A stretch of 64,000 bases of DNA from Scolanthus callimorphus (Eukaryota; Cnidaria; Anthozoa; Actiniaria; Edwardsiidae), in NCBI GenBank assembly GCA_033964015.1, contig CM066924.1, positions 3,268,251 through 3,332,250 on the forward strand. The letters are read 5' to 3'. This document shows, piece after piece, positions 12,310 through 22,590 of this stretch. How positions within the stretch are numbered: position 1 is the first letter of the stretch; every line of letters begins with the position of its first letter. The position numbers and the translations under genes are program-made. A model generated the notes under the pieces. It saw only the letters and a program-made list of their open reading frames with translations, ran no database searches and was not told the DNA's origin.

Positions 12310-12867
12310 GTATCTCAGGAAGGGATGAAGCTCAGACAACCAAACTTAGGTAAAGCTGTCTTAGTGGCAAGGGGGGTGCAACTGCAGGATCACGTGGTAT
12401 GACGTCATCGATGACGTCATCAAACGAGAAAAGGTTGATATCTCGGGAAGGAATAAACCTCAGACAACCAAACTTGGGTGAAGTTGTCTTAGTGGCAAGG
12501 GGGATGCAACTGCCTTGTCACGTGGTATGACGTCATCGTTGACGTCATGAACGGGAAAAGGTTGATATCTCGGGAATGGATGAACCTCAGACAATTAAAC
12601 ATGGGTGAGTTTGTCTTAGTGGCAAGGGGGGTGCAACTGTCTTGTCACGTGGTATGACGTCATCGATGACGTCATCAAACGAGAAAAGGTTGATATCTCG
12701 GGAAGGGATAAACCTCAGACAACCAAACTTGGGTGAAGTTGTCTTAGTGGCAAGGGGATGCAACTACCTTGTCACGTGGTATGACGTCATCGATGACGTC
12801 GTCAAACGAGAAAAGGTTGATATCTCGGGAAGGGATAAACCTCAGACAACCAAACTTAGGTAAAGTT
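12310..12867 (+). repeat. 127-bp satellite with CRE-type palindromes
   Basis: About 4.5 tandem copies. The phrase 'aggttgatatctcggga' recurs at about 12432, 12559, 12687 and 12814. Each unit carries a copy or variant of a 20-bp palindrome made of two TGACGTCA boxes around a ClaI-like core. TGACGTCA is the CREB/ATF consensus, but function here is unproven. The array runs straight into the assembly gap, so its true length is unknown. Confidence 0.9.
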
Positions 12868-12967
12868 NNNNNNNNNNNNNNNNNNNNNNNNNNNNNNNNN
12901 NNNNNNNNNNNNNNNNNNNNNNNNNNNNNNNNNNNNNNNNNNNNNNNNNNNNNNNNNNNNNNNNNNN
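12868..12967. other. assembly gap of 100 N
   Basis: Exactly 100 N, the conventional placeholder for an unsized scaffold gap. It sits at the edge of the 127-bp satellite, which probably broke the assembly. Confidence 0.98.
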
Positions 12968-13217
12968 AATAATGACATATGGCTCTCCATCTTGAAATAA
13001 ATCCAGCTAAAGCGTTCTTGGCATATCGTCCTTTTCCCCCTTTGATCCTGATAATATCTGCGCCTGGCGCATAATTTGTCCAGTATGTCCAGTTTTTCGA
13101 ATTTGCAGTAGAAGGTTACTTGCACCAGCACCGCCCTAAAAGGAAATAATGTATGTATTATAACTTACTGCAAGCAAAGGCTCACTGTTCGTAGAGTATT
13201 CAGTGCATCTTGTAAAA
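12968..13217. repeat. 250-bp duplicated block, copy 1
   Basis: Recurs in direct orientation at 14264-14513. The copies differ mainly by single-base indels, many in homopolymers (for example 'tccagtttttcg' against 'tccagttttcg'). Either a recent duplication or an assembly artefact next to the gap would explain this. Confidence 0.8.
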
Positions 13218-13690
13218 ATCGAGCATTGAGCAAAAGCTAGTGTATTATTTTACATGTGAAGAACATGTGATGTTCACGTGTGAACCTATCAACTTTTCGC
13301 GCGGGAGATCACCCGGTATATTTCATTGGTGTTTATACAATACATAAATATCTATGTCCTAAGCCGCTTTACATAATGACAATATACGAGCCTACGCCCC
13401 ACATTCGCTCAGCCAATTAAAAGCAGGTAGCGCATGTTTAGAGAAGTTTATTCAGCGCGGCAAATCTATTGTTCTTCAACAACTTTCAGACCTGCTTCAT
13501 TTTCCAGTTGTTACACCTATCTATCCCTAGATGGATGCTCCTAGGTAACGGCTCCTGACGACAGCTGTATTTTTAATCTTTAAATTGTTTTATTATTTCT
13601 TCAAAATTAATTTGCCCACTTTTGATACCTGGCTACAACGGCGTGACATCATTCCTGAAGAATTTTTCACCTTACAATAAAAGGAAAACA
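13218..13690. repeat. 470-bp block duplicated at 18.2 kb
   Basis: Matches about 18222-18697 in direct orientation at roughly 85-90 percent with frequent indels, for instance around 'gggagatcacc' and 'cctacgccccacattcgctc'. Similarity stops where the element beginning 'agtagtatagtagg' starts at 18702. Confidence 0.75.
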
Positions 13691-13794
13691 TTAATGAATA
13701 ATAACACACATTAATGAAAATAACACACAAATTCAATACTACTGCGGATATTCCTTAGGTAATGGACTCTAAATAACATCCCATCTGTCCACAG

Positions 13795-13909
13795 AGATAA
13801 ACTTCTGCGATCCAGACTGTGCTTGAATGGGGGCACCTGTGAAGATGGACTGGCAACTATACTTGCAAGTGTGTCGAAGGGTTTAAAGGACGCAATTGCG
13901 AACTACTAA
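13795..13909 (+). CDS. EGF-like domain exon, one or two bases short
   Basis: The segment is bounded by an acceptor (tctgtccacag) and a donor (gtgagta). Translation gives an EGF-like pattern split between two frames: CDPD, then CLNGGTCEDGL, then YTCKCVEGFKGRNCE. EGF modules are six-cysteine extracellular domains used in adhesion and receptor proteins. The exon is phase 1 at its 3' end, as usual for shuffled EGF exons. It is 115 bp, and two missing bases would make it a multiple of three. The breaks may be homopolymer sequencing errors or real decay. The parent gene is not identified. Confidence 0.7.
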
Positions 13910-14263
13910 GTGAGTAGCATGTGCAGTATCGTCATTGAGTATTTCCAAAACGTTTCTATGAAAAGTAGATTACCATCAATAAGTCCAACTTTGTACGTAC
14001 AATATCAAACAATTCCCGACGCGAAAAAGTTCTCTTTTCAACACTGAGCTTACGCTCAAAACTATACTGGAATCATTTACTAAGTGAGAGAAGATACTCT
14101 TTTTATAAGAATTTTCGACGAATGTAGCGAGAAAAAACGGTGAAATTTTGAATGAAAACTTGCAGGGATTACAGAGACAGTCCACATTGATTTTAGCATG
14201 GTAACCACGCTAGAAATGGCCACAGCTAGCCCGTGGCTATGCCCAGTCCTCCAAATGCAACAG

Positions 14264-14513
14264 CAATATGACATATGGCTCTCCATCTTAAATAAGAATC
14301 CCACTAAAGCGTTCTTGGCATATCGTCCTTTTCCCCTTTGATCCTGATAATATCTGCGCCTGGGCGCATAATTTCCAGTATGTCCAGTTTTCGAATTTGC
14401 AGTAGAAGTTACTTGCACAAGCACCGGCCTAAAAGGAAATCATGTATGTATTATAAACTTACTGCAAGCAAAGGCTCACTGTTCGTAGAGTATTCAGTGC
14501 ATCTTGTAAAAAC
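14264..14513. repeat. 250-bp duplicated block, copy 2
   Basis: Partner of 12968-13217, beginning near 'tgacatatggctctccat'. It lies between two EGF-like exon candidates and may be duplicated intron. Confidence 0.8.
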
Positions 14514-14641
14514 TTTGCAAGTCTCCTAACATGGCGTGGAAAGTTGGCAGGTCTAAGACCAGAGTCGTCACCCAGTCCTTGTGTGTTTCTTTCTAATACG
14601 TTTTTACGTCACTGAACTGTTACCGATACTGTTCATTGAAA

Positions 14642-14933
14642 CAGGGTTCATACGCTTTCTGGATGACAAAAATCCAGGATTTTCCAGGAGGACTTTGTTT
14701 ATTTTTCCAGGAGTTTTTATTGGGTAGAAGTGCCCCTCCCCCCAAAACACGATACGTCTGGAGGATGTCATAGTTTGGCAGCCCAAAAACAGATTCACGA
14801 AACTGACTCATTCAACCACATTGGAGTTGAAAACATTTTTCCAGGAGTTTTCTAGGATTTTCCTTAAAATTCCAGAACGGAAATGGAAATCCAGGATGAT
14901 TGCAGGATTTCTAGGACGCGGCATACGACCCTG
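14642..14933. mobile_element. hAT-type MITE
   Basis: Starts CAGGGTTCATACGC and ends with the inverted form (gcatacgaccctg). The interior is full of 'tccaggattttccagga' motifs in both orientations. CAGGGT termini and this interior are typical of non-autonomous hAT elements in animals. A clear 8-bp target duplication was not visible, so the ends may be worn. Confidence 0.7.
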
Positions 14934-15036
14934 GTGGAAAATTCAATACTATGCTTTCTCTTCTTTCACCGGTCCAAAAACCTTTGCGCGCCTCGCTCCC
15001 CGCCCCACAATCCATTGCGCGCCACTACAACGACAG

Positions 15037-15210
15037 GCTACGAGTCTATAATAGAGTCTGGGAACGAGCTTGATGGCGAAGCTATCTATTGTGATTCAAT
15101 TAACGATGACTGCCCAAAGATAACCCTGCCGAATGGTGGTCAATGTATAGATGGATTAAACCGCTTTATATGCGCTTGTGTTTCGGCTTCACGGACCTAG
15201 ATGCGAAACA
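15037..15210 (+). CDS. second EGF-like exon, frame-broken
   Basis: After an acceptor-like 'acaacgacag' the frame reads an acidic spacer and then a six-cysteine EGF pattern: YC, NDDC, NGGQC, RFIC, AC. The last cysteine (GPRCET) lies in another frame. Two single-G deficits in G-runs near 15183-15193 would account for the break, the same kind of error as in the 13.8-kb exon. It is followed by a gttagg sequence that could be a donor. Extracellular modular protein; gene not identified. Confidence 0.65.
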
Positions 15211-15582
15211 GTTAGGGTTACTCCCTTGACTCCCGCTGGCTAAAGAGCCGCCATTTTGTTTGCCTTAAAAAATCCGACCCACGACAAACGGCGAACTTTC
15301 GTCATGCCAAACCTTTGGAAATCTTGTGAGTCCTTTTCTCTGCTTCTCGCTTTGGCTTTTTGCTGTTTTCTGAGCTCCGATGTTTCGATTTTGATCACCG
15401 TGATACAATGCATTCGACTGTAAATCAACCTCAAAAACAAAGTTTCAGATATTACCAAACTCAATCGAGAACATTGCTCTATACTCTCTAAATCAGCCGA
15501 TGCTTTCTCCGATTTGGCCTATATTGCTATGCTGTCCTGTTGTCGATTGTAGATACTCACTAGTTGATCGGTCATCTTAGGG

Positions 15583-15935
15583 TCCCACACTAACGCGTTT
15601 TCGTTTGAATCCGTATACTTTTTGATACTTTAGGCCTTCCGTCCACACTAACACGCTGATCGTTTTCATCGATCCGCGGTATAAGTCCTGACTCGAACGT
15701 GAATAAAACGAATCCGTATACATATCGTTTTTTGTGTAGACGGTCGAATCCGGATAAAAATGAAAACGATGACGTCAACTGTACCACTTAATCGTGTGTC
15801 CTTGCACACGTCAACATCAAATAAAACTGATCGCTTTTTGTGTAGTTCAATTTTCCGAATCTCCCTCCTACACTAACTCGCTGCGAATCCGTATATGTTT
15901 GAAAACGAATACTTTTAAACGCGTCAGTGTGCACC
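15583..15935. mobile_element. MITE with ACACTAACGCGTTT termini, probably composite
   Basis: The left end 'gtcccacactaacgcgtt' and the right end 'aaacgcgtcagtgtg' are inverted. A second internal terminus ('ccgtccacactaacacgc') at about 15640 suggests two nested copies. The right end touches the next EGF-like exon, whose 5' half is missing. The insertion may have removed or displaced it. Confidence 0.6.
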
Positions 15936-15964
15936 AGGTTACAACGGGACAAACTGCGAAAACA
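15928..15964 (+). CDS. 3' end of an EGF-like exon with perfect splice donor
   Basis: Reads CAPGYNGTNCEN, the conserved C-terminal part of an EGF module, then stops at a consensus donor (gtaagt) in phase 1. The first four cysteines of the module are absent; immediately upstream is a MITE. The exon is either interrupted by the MITE or continues from an unrecognised split exon. The first bases (tgtgcacc) also fit the MITE end, so the left limit is uncertain. Confidence 0.6.
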
Positions 15965-16133
15965 GTAAGTTAAAATGGCGGGCTGTTTGTTGGGAGGGGA
16001 TGGGGGGGGGGGGGGGAATGACCCCAAAGAGAGAGGCTATTGCCCTTATTAAATTCGTTCCTAGTCTCCAGAAAAAATAACTTGCCATTGTTCCTTCCTT
16101 TTATCTCCCTTCATTTCCTTTATCTTGTTTTTA

Positions 16134-16467
16134 TGCTAGCAGGCGTTGGTTGGCTTTTTTTAGGTCGTTTTAAACGGCGAGAGACGAGCGGGATCCCATG
16201 CGGCGCCATCTTGGACTCGCCCCAGACCAAATTTTTACCCGTCCAAGATGCGCCCGCATCGGGATTCCCGCTCGTTTCGCGCCGTAAAACGGGCTCTTTC
16301 TTGGTGTTGTCAGGCACCAGAGGCTTCAAGACAATAGAAGACAAAAGACCGTAGAACGAAACAACAAGTTGAAATACAATAGCTCCAATCCGAAATACAT
16401 TACATCTTGCAACACCAAGAAGACCCGTAAACGACCTAAAAACGACAACCAACGCCTGCTAGCAGGC
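16134..16467. repeat. foldback MITE (GCTAGCAGGCGTTGG termini)
   Basis: 'gctagcaggcgttggttg' at the left is matched inverted at the right by 'caaccaacgcctgctagc', with about 45 bp of arm including a 'ggtcgttt'/'aaacgacc' pair. The interior holds a second inverted pair built on 'gagacgagcgggatccc'. Non-autonomous DNA element, superfamily not assigned. Confidence 0.75.
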
Positions 16468-16611
16468 TACACGTGTCGAACCAATATCTTACTCTCAAGA
16501 ATTTTCCCGTTTGAACCATGAATCCACTATCTAAAACTAGATTCTTCTGCTCCTGTACATATGGCCAGACCTACAGTATTGGACTGGATGATATGGAAGC
16601 TCTTGGTCATA

Positions 16612-16756
16612 TAATATATAATAAATATCTTACTAACCGAGCGCCGAGGCAGTACGGAAAATTCCAGACTGAGGGATGAAATTTCAGCCCGAAGTCTGGA
16701 ATTTTTTCCGTACTGCCCGAGCAAACGAGGTTTAGTAAGTTGTTTATTATATGCAT
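16612..16756. repeat. palindromic element centred at about 16,680
   Basis: Arms of about 55 bp: 'ataataaatatcttactaa' plus 'cagtacggaaaattccagact' on the left, and the reverse complement (agtctggaattttttccg, then 'ttagtaagttgtttattat') on the right. A related palindrome with the same 'acttactaacctcg' ends lies at 25.65-25.80 kb. Confidence 0.8.
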
Positions 16757-17639
16757 TTTTCAAACAAAGTTAATAAACAAAAATACAAAGGGAGGAGACG
16801 AAGCGAAAGTCAGACTAAACCAGCCGCACGACTTTTAGTGTTATAACTTAAATTTTGAACGACCAACAAAGAACCATACAAAGCCATTAAATAAAAAGAA
16901 AATGAACAGTATTTTAGCCGGAAAACGATACAAGTGAAAAGAAACTGCAGAATAATAGAAGCAGAATGATTTTTGTGGCGAAATGCAGATTGTAATTTAT
17001 CGAGCGAAATAACTTTTATACATTACATGACTTTTCTTACCGTACTTTTCCATCATTTAGTACTTTCCCGATGACTAAGTTTTCCAACCAAAGAGTTTAA
17101 AGAATGTTCATCCAGAGAACCTTTGAGGATTTCAAATGATAATTCACACACTTCCTCAATCTGGAATAACCGACGAGCCAGGCGAATTATTTTCACTGAA
17201 TGGCCGTTCTTGTTAGTTTTCTATCCGTGATTCATGTTCACTCTCGAGAACTATAAATTTTTCAAAATCTTCGCTTGTATCCGCTGTTAGTTGCCCCTTA
17301 TATTTCTGTACATGTGAGTGAGAAGATTGTCTATGTGATGGATATAAATTTCTCTGAAAATCCATGTAAATCTGTTTGTCAACATGAATCTCAACACGAA
17401 AACACGACTAGTCTGCGAGCGAAGTTCTCTGAAGCTTCCCGAAATGTTTCCTTGTATTACACCCATCATTTCAGTTTCCACTCAATCCAGATGGTAGTTA
17501 AGTTTATAGAGATTTTACAGTTCGGAAGAAGAAAGGTTTAGCTTCTCAACCACGACCAGACGAATGTTTTTCTCTGTTTGAGTTTTGCTTCGCTTGTATG
17601 ACTCTGACAGAGCCACGCGCGCCCGTTTTGTAAAATGGC

Positions 17640-17731
17640 GGGAATGCGTACTGCCACGGGCAATATCGGTAAAATTCTGCCCGCTGATTAGCCAATCAGA
17701 GCGCGCGTACTATCGTTGCCATATAATAATA
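17640..17731 (-). repeat. inverted partner of the 11.5-kb block
   Basis: Ends with 'agcgcgcgtactatcgttgcc' and 'atataataa', the reverse complement of 11494-11545. A flanking 'gccacgggcaat' matches 'atgcccacgggcat' at 11559-11573, so similarity extends to about 90 bp. Confidence 0.65.
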
Positions 17732-17996
17732 CAACTTCTATAGTGCCTAAATATATAGGGCCGCACGGACGTGGGTTAAATTTTTAACACGAGAAGATAA
17801 AATTCGTATCTCCGAGCGGTGATGTAATGTTCTGTTTACTATATAACATCAATGAAATACGAATTCTAATTTTATTGAGTTTAAGCCTAAAAATCGAGCA
17901 TTGAGCAAAAGCTAGTGTATTATTTTACATGTGAAAGAACATGTTATTTTCACGTGTGAACATATCAACTTTTCGCTCGGGAGATCACCCGGTATA

Positions 17997-18190
17997 TTTC
18001 ATTGGTGTTTATATAAATAGAGGATATTACATGGCCGCGCGGAGATACGAATTTTATCTTCGAGTGTTCAAAAATTATCTCACGAGTGTGCGCAGCGAAC
18101 AAGTGAGATAAATTTTTAACACGAGAAGATAAATTTCGTATCTCCAAGCGGTCATGTAAGTTCTGTTTATTATATAAACGTCAATGAAAT
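17997..18190. repeat. palindromic MITE centred at about 18,090
   Basis: The left arm 'catggccgcgcggagatacg' and following bases are inverted in the right arm 'cgtatctccaagcggtcatg'. The outer ends are 'tttcattggtgtttatat' and its complement. A half copy lies at 17767-17870. These hairpins create the local duplications with 13.2-13.7 kb. Confidence 0.75.
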
Positions 18191-18859
18191 ACCAACATTC
18201 AAATTTTATTTGAGTTCAGCTTAAAAATCGAGCATTCAGCAAAGGCAAGTGTGATATTTTCACATTTGAAAATAACATGATATTTTCACGTGTGAAGATA
18301 TAAAGTTTTCGCGCGGGAGATCACCTGGTATTTCATTGGTGTTTATATAATAATAATAAATAATGTCCTAAGCGCTTTACAATAATGACAATATTCGAGC
18401 CTACGCCCCACATTCGCTCAGCCAATCAGAATGCAGGTAGCGTATGTTTCAGAGAAGTTTATTCAAGCGGCAATCTATTGTTCTAAAACACCTTCAGACC
18501 TGCTTCATTTTCCGTTGTTACACCTATCTATCCCTAGTAGATGCTCCTATGTACGGGCTCCTGACGACAGCTGTATTTTAATCTTTTAATTGTTTTATAT
18601 ATTTCTTCAAAATTAATTTGCCCACTTTTGATAGCCTGGCTACACGGGCGTGACATCATGCCTGAAGAAAATTTTTCAACTTATCAAAAAGGAAACATGT
18701 TAGTAGTATAGTAGGTATGGATTAGCGCCTTTTTTTGTGGCGGAATACTAAATTTGTGGCGGAATATATAATGAGCTTGATGACGTCATGATCTTTGTTT
18801 ACCAGGTCACGTCAGGAATGTTAAGGCGGAGGTCAGGAATCTGAAGAATGTAGGGTATC

Positions 18860-19215
18860 AGATTACCTTGTAGTATGGGTAACCCTCCCCCTCCCTTCCT
18901 TTTTTTCAAACAAGGGGTACCCCCTCTTTTTTTCAAGTAAGGGAGATACCCTCCCACTCCCCCCTACTAGAGTTATGTGGCGATAGGGATATCAGTTTAC
19001 CTACAGTTATGTGGATATACGCCATTGGGGGTATCAGGTTACCTGTAGTATGGGGGTACCCTCCCTCCCCCCCTCCCTTCCTTTTCAAACAAGGAGTACC
19101 CCCTCCCCCTCTTTTTTTAAAGTGGGAGATACCCTCCCCCTCCCCCCTAGCTAGAGTTATGTGGCGCTAGGGGTATCAGGTTACTTATAGTTATGTGGAT
19201 ATACGCCACTAGGGT
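18860..19215. repeat. tandem duplication, about 180-bp unit
   Basis: 'gtagtatggg(gg)taccctcc' recurs at about 18870 and 19046, and 'gttatgtggcga/ctaggg' at about 18970 and 19155. Each unit also contains pyrimidine-rich CCCTCCCCC tracts. No coding potential is seen. Confidence 0.75.
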
Positions 19216-19719
19216 ATCAGGTTACTTTTAGGCTAGGATCTCCGGAAAAGTAATGACGTCCATATGCTATTTTTAGTAACACATGGTTTATCTCTCTTTC
19301 CTATCCATTACATTGACCCTTATACATAAATTCTATGACATAAAAATGTCCCTCCTACCACTTTAATAAAATAATGTTAACTATAAAATAAGAGTTCTAT
19401 TACATAAATGTCCCTCTGGAAATGTCAGTGTAGCGATACCCTGGGCTGTCAATTCATAGCGCTGGTAATATCGTCCACCCCACTTTGGCACTTCTGGCTG
19501 TTCTGGGAAGGTTGTTTCTTGAACATTTCGTTGAGTAAAAATTTTCGCTTCTCAATGGCTGCTTCGGTAGCTTCTTTCCAGTCAAATCATCCTTGTCCAT
19601 GAAGTTCTGTCGTGTATAATTTTCTTATAGTAGGGATCTTTTCTAAACTCATGCATCCACTTCATTGTCTCGAGCAGCACTTGTCCTCAGTCCGTTCCTG
19701 TAGCTAGGGCACCAGATCG

Positions 19720-19923
19720 TTAGTTGCTTGGCCTCAGCAACTTCTTGTTATTTCCAAGTTGCTCATAGTGCTCAACCAGCTCTTTTCCCCTGAGTTTCAT
19801 GGCGGTCCATGACTTCTTCCTGAAGACGTTCCCAACATCTATTTTATTGACCTCCTGGGAGTCATTGTCCTGAGACTCTTCGCCAGAGCTTGAAAGGCTA
19901 ACTTCGTCTTCGGAAGAGGACAT
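19720..19923 (-). CDS. unrecognised acidic, serine-rich ORF start
   Basis: 67 codons from an ATG at 19923. The N-terminus is acidic and Ser-rich (MSSSEDEVSLSSSGEESQD), followed by a mixed-charge segment (VFRKKSWTAMKLRGKELVEH). The bias looks like protein rather than random sequence. Downstream on the same strand more coding-like patches continue in broken frames to about 19400 (for example KWMHEFRKDPYYKKI and FPEGHLC), so this may be the start of a decayed transposon protein or a small host gene. I do not recognise the family. It lies inside the AGTAGTATAGTAGG element. Confidence 0.4.
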   Translation of the reverse strand: MSSSEDEVSLSSSGEESQDNDSQEVNKIDVGNVFRKKSWTAMKLRGKELVEHYEQLGNNKKLLRPSN

Positions 19924-20061
19924 GTCTGGTGCGTCCTACCCAAAGTTCCTGCCTCAATGAGTAACCGTTTCCACGCCACCTTCTTATATACAATTTTCTA
20001 AGAGGCTAGATTACCAAGTTAGGCTAGGTTACCAGGTTAAACAACTAACATAAGATCGTTT

Positions 20062-20212
20062 TCGACATCCCATCGACCCCCATCGACATCACATCAACAT
20101 CTTATCGTCATCACATCGACATCACATCGACATCATATCGACATCTCATCGACATCACATCGACATCACATCGACACGCGCATCGACACCACATCGACAT
20201 CACATCGACATC
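20062..20212. repeat. 12-bp satellite (CATCGACATCA)n
   Basis: About twelve imperfect copies of 'catcgacatcac' in a row. On one strand this reads as a repeated Ile/Asp/Met-like peptide, but it is flanked by stops and is best treated as a microsatellite. Confidence 0.92.
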
Positions 20213-20682
20213 TCACCTTTCAAATTCTTATATCAGTTTGAGCACTTGATACATTCTGATCCTAACCTTCATCAGAAACATATAAGGGAGTTGAAACGGT
20301 GTAACAGCCATACATCGCTCTAGTGCCAAGCTTCGGATATTCAGGCTCATTAATCTCACTAATTAGCATGTTAAGGTTTAGCACCATATTTGGAACGCAC
20401 TTCGAGCTCTCTCGGCATAATTAGTAATGGCGGCCCTAGAGGGCGAAAGAGAAAGCTTCGAGTAAAGAAAGCTAGAATCGATGGTATAGCTAGCAATATT
20501 ACCACGATAACACAAGGGGAAGTATTTTATAAGATCATTGGAACCGTTATTGAATCCTGGGACAAGCTTCTTCGCCAAAACGATCCAGATTTTGAACTAT
20601 TTATTGAAAATGTTGTTTTGGCCTATTTTACTAAATTTCATAAATTTCATTAAGTTCTTCTTACTTTTCTAAAGTATAAAAG
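20213..20682. other. unassigned stretch with one open frame
   Basis: A plus-strand frame at 20390-20653 is open for 87 codons. It starts at TTG, is Lys/Arg-rich early (RGRKRKLRVKKARI) and is then helical. I do not recognise it and it has no ATG at its beginning. It stops just before the LTR element. Probably non-functional. Confidence 0.35.
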
Positions 20683-20963
20683 TGTCGGGCTATCCCGAAC
20701 TAGAAGCTCATTATAGTGGATGCGTTGCGTATTGCGTGACGTTCCTGGAATCCTCCAGTAGTATTCCAGAACGTCACTGCCAATCATTTTTGTAATATTT
20801 TTGATTATATAAGTGTCCAGCTACTAGGGTTGGTACACACTCTCTCTCTCTTTCTCTCACACACTCTTGTTCAGTAGACTCACTACAATCGTCGTGCTGC
20901 ATTAAACTTCTACACGGTACCTCTCGTGTAACTCTTATCATTTGACCTAATCCCCGTGTAACA
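20683..20963 (+). repeat. 5' LTR
   Basis: Ends ...cccgtgtaaca two bases before the primer-binding site. Clear similarity with the 3' LTR starts at 'agaagctcatta' (20702); the first 19 bases differ, so the exact start is uncertain. A (CT)n tract and 'gattatataagtgtcc' (TATA-like) lie inside, as expected of an LTR promoter. Confidence 0.75.
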
Positions 20964-21214
20964 CTTGGTGGAGAACCCGGGCAAGTAGAAGTAGCGCACG
21001 GCTGAAATCAGCATGATGGGGTAAGCTAAAGGCATTCCACATTTTGCCACATTCATGTTTTGTTTCTTTTGTTATTCATTTGGGTATTGCTTTTTCTGCG
21101 AAGGATTATTCGTTTTAGCCTATCGACATGTTCTTGCTTACAAAGGATGCAATTTTATTTCAAGATATTAGTTAAATCGGCTATGTTCAGTAGTTTGAGA
21201 CTTTTTACTATTGA

Positions 21215-21946
21215 TTGAATCATGAAACAACTTACTATGCCATACGTTCTAATCCTCCGGTTTATGATTCGGATAGTTCTGCCGAGGAAGATGATGAATA
21301 CATATCGTTTGGATATGGCTCATTAGAAAACCCTTTGGTACAGGACGCTTTTACTTCTTTTGCTAGGATTTATGAAGAAAAAGGAGAAAGTTCTACAGGA
21401 ATAATTTGGGAAAAATTCCTGGAATACTACCACCGTGCGTTGATCATTGCCCAGAAAATCGAAGATAACAAAAACTCTAAGTGCGAAAATTACATTTGTT
21501 ATGCAGAAAATGAAATAAATATAGTTGAAAATAATGTCAAAAAACGCAACAAGACATTTTAAATGTTACATGTAAAAGTTCAAGTTCGGAACACTTTGAA
21601 AATCAGAAAAATTGTCGACAAGGATCAAATGTCAGTGTAATAGATTATTCCGAGAAATTAGAAACAGTACCTCTAGTTTCGATGACCGAATTTTATTTAT
21701 TCGTTTTCCTGGGGATTTCGAACTGCCTGTACAGGTTGTGAAAGTGCAAAAACCATTTCCAAGTCAGAATTACTTCCGAATTCAGTCCCCGAGACTACTA
21801 ATCGTGGTGCCGAGGGAAAGAAAACGCATTTCAATGTAAATGACAAAAATCTAAAAGAGCAAAACAGAAAAGAAGATTTCCCGAATTTTCATTTTAAAGC
21901 TCGGATTTATGATAAGGTTATTAACGAATCAATTCAAAAACGCTGA
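21215..21946 (+). CDS. short internal ORFs of the LTR element
   Basis: A 115-codon frame (21215-21562) has no Met codon (first codon TTG). It is acidic with a DSDSSAEEDDEY patch and ends in a Lys/Asn-rich tail. A second open stretch in another frame runs to a TGA at 21946 and holds a CTGCE pair. Together they could be a decayed Gag-like protein. I cannot assign a family and there is no zinc knuckle of canonical spacing. Confidence 0.35.
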
Positions 21947-22590
21947 ACGACCACTCCTTTTTAATTCAAAATGCGTGTCTTAGTTTATTTTTTCCTACTT
22001 ATCACATGTCTTTCCAGTTCTTGCCTTTCGTGAAATAAAATGTTTTAAATGTGGTTACGAAGGGTACCTCCATCTAAGCACCCAACATTTTAAATTGTCA
22101 ACCTGGGCGACGTTTAGCAACCAACAGATTTGGATTTTCCTTGGACTGAGATTTTAATTGAAAACGATATATTTTCAGTTTGCAAATATGAGTTTCATGT
22201 TAATTTCTTTCTTAATCTTTGATTATCTTTGGCTTACGATAGTGTTACGGAACACATTTTTGAGAAATAATTTATTATATTCTGACATTTTGGTAATCGA
22301 CACCTCAATTTCATGGCTTACGGAAACATTCGTGTTTAAATATATCAATTTCTAACGGAGTTTTGTGACTCTTCTGAAGGCCGTACCTTCTGAGGAATGC
22401 TCTATCTAGTTAGCCTAACCTCTCGCAAAAAAGTAAAGAATAAAGAAAATAAAGAGTAAAAAAAAAAAGGATAAATAAAATAAAAACAAAAATGGGAGAG
22501 CAAGACCCACTTATTAAAAAATAAGAAAAAAGTTGATTTCACTTTTCGTCAAAAAAAAGAAACTCATGTGATAATTTTTAAGTGGCATTA

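Larger units (their letters stand above)
18702..20212. mobile_element. tandem-repeat-rich element starting AGTAGTATAGTAGG, right end unknown
   Basis: Similarity to the 13.2-kb block stops at 18697 and a new sequence starts AGTAGTATAGTAGG. The same 14 bases start the palindromic element at 60378. Inside are two copies of a roughly 180-bp unit (about 18860-19210) with repeated 'gggtatcaggttacc' and 'taccctcc' motifs, a minus-strand acidic ORF, and a 12-bp satellite. Both members carry a 'gatgacgtca' motif near the start. I infer an unclassified DNA element family; the 3' limit is not resolved. Confidence 0.5.
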
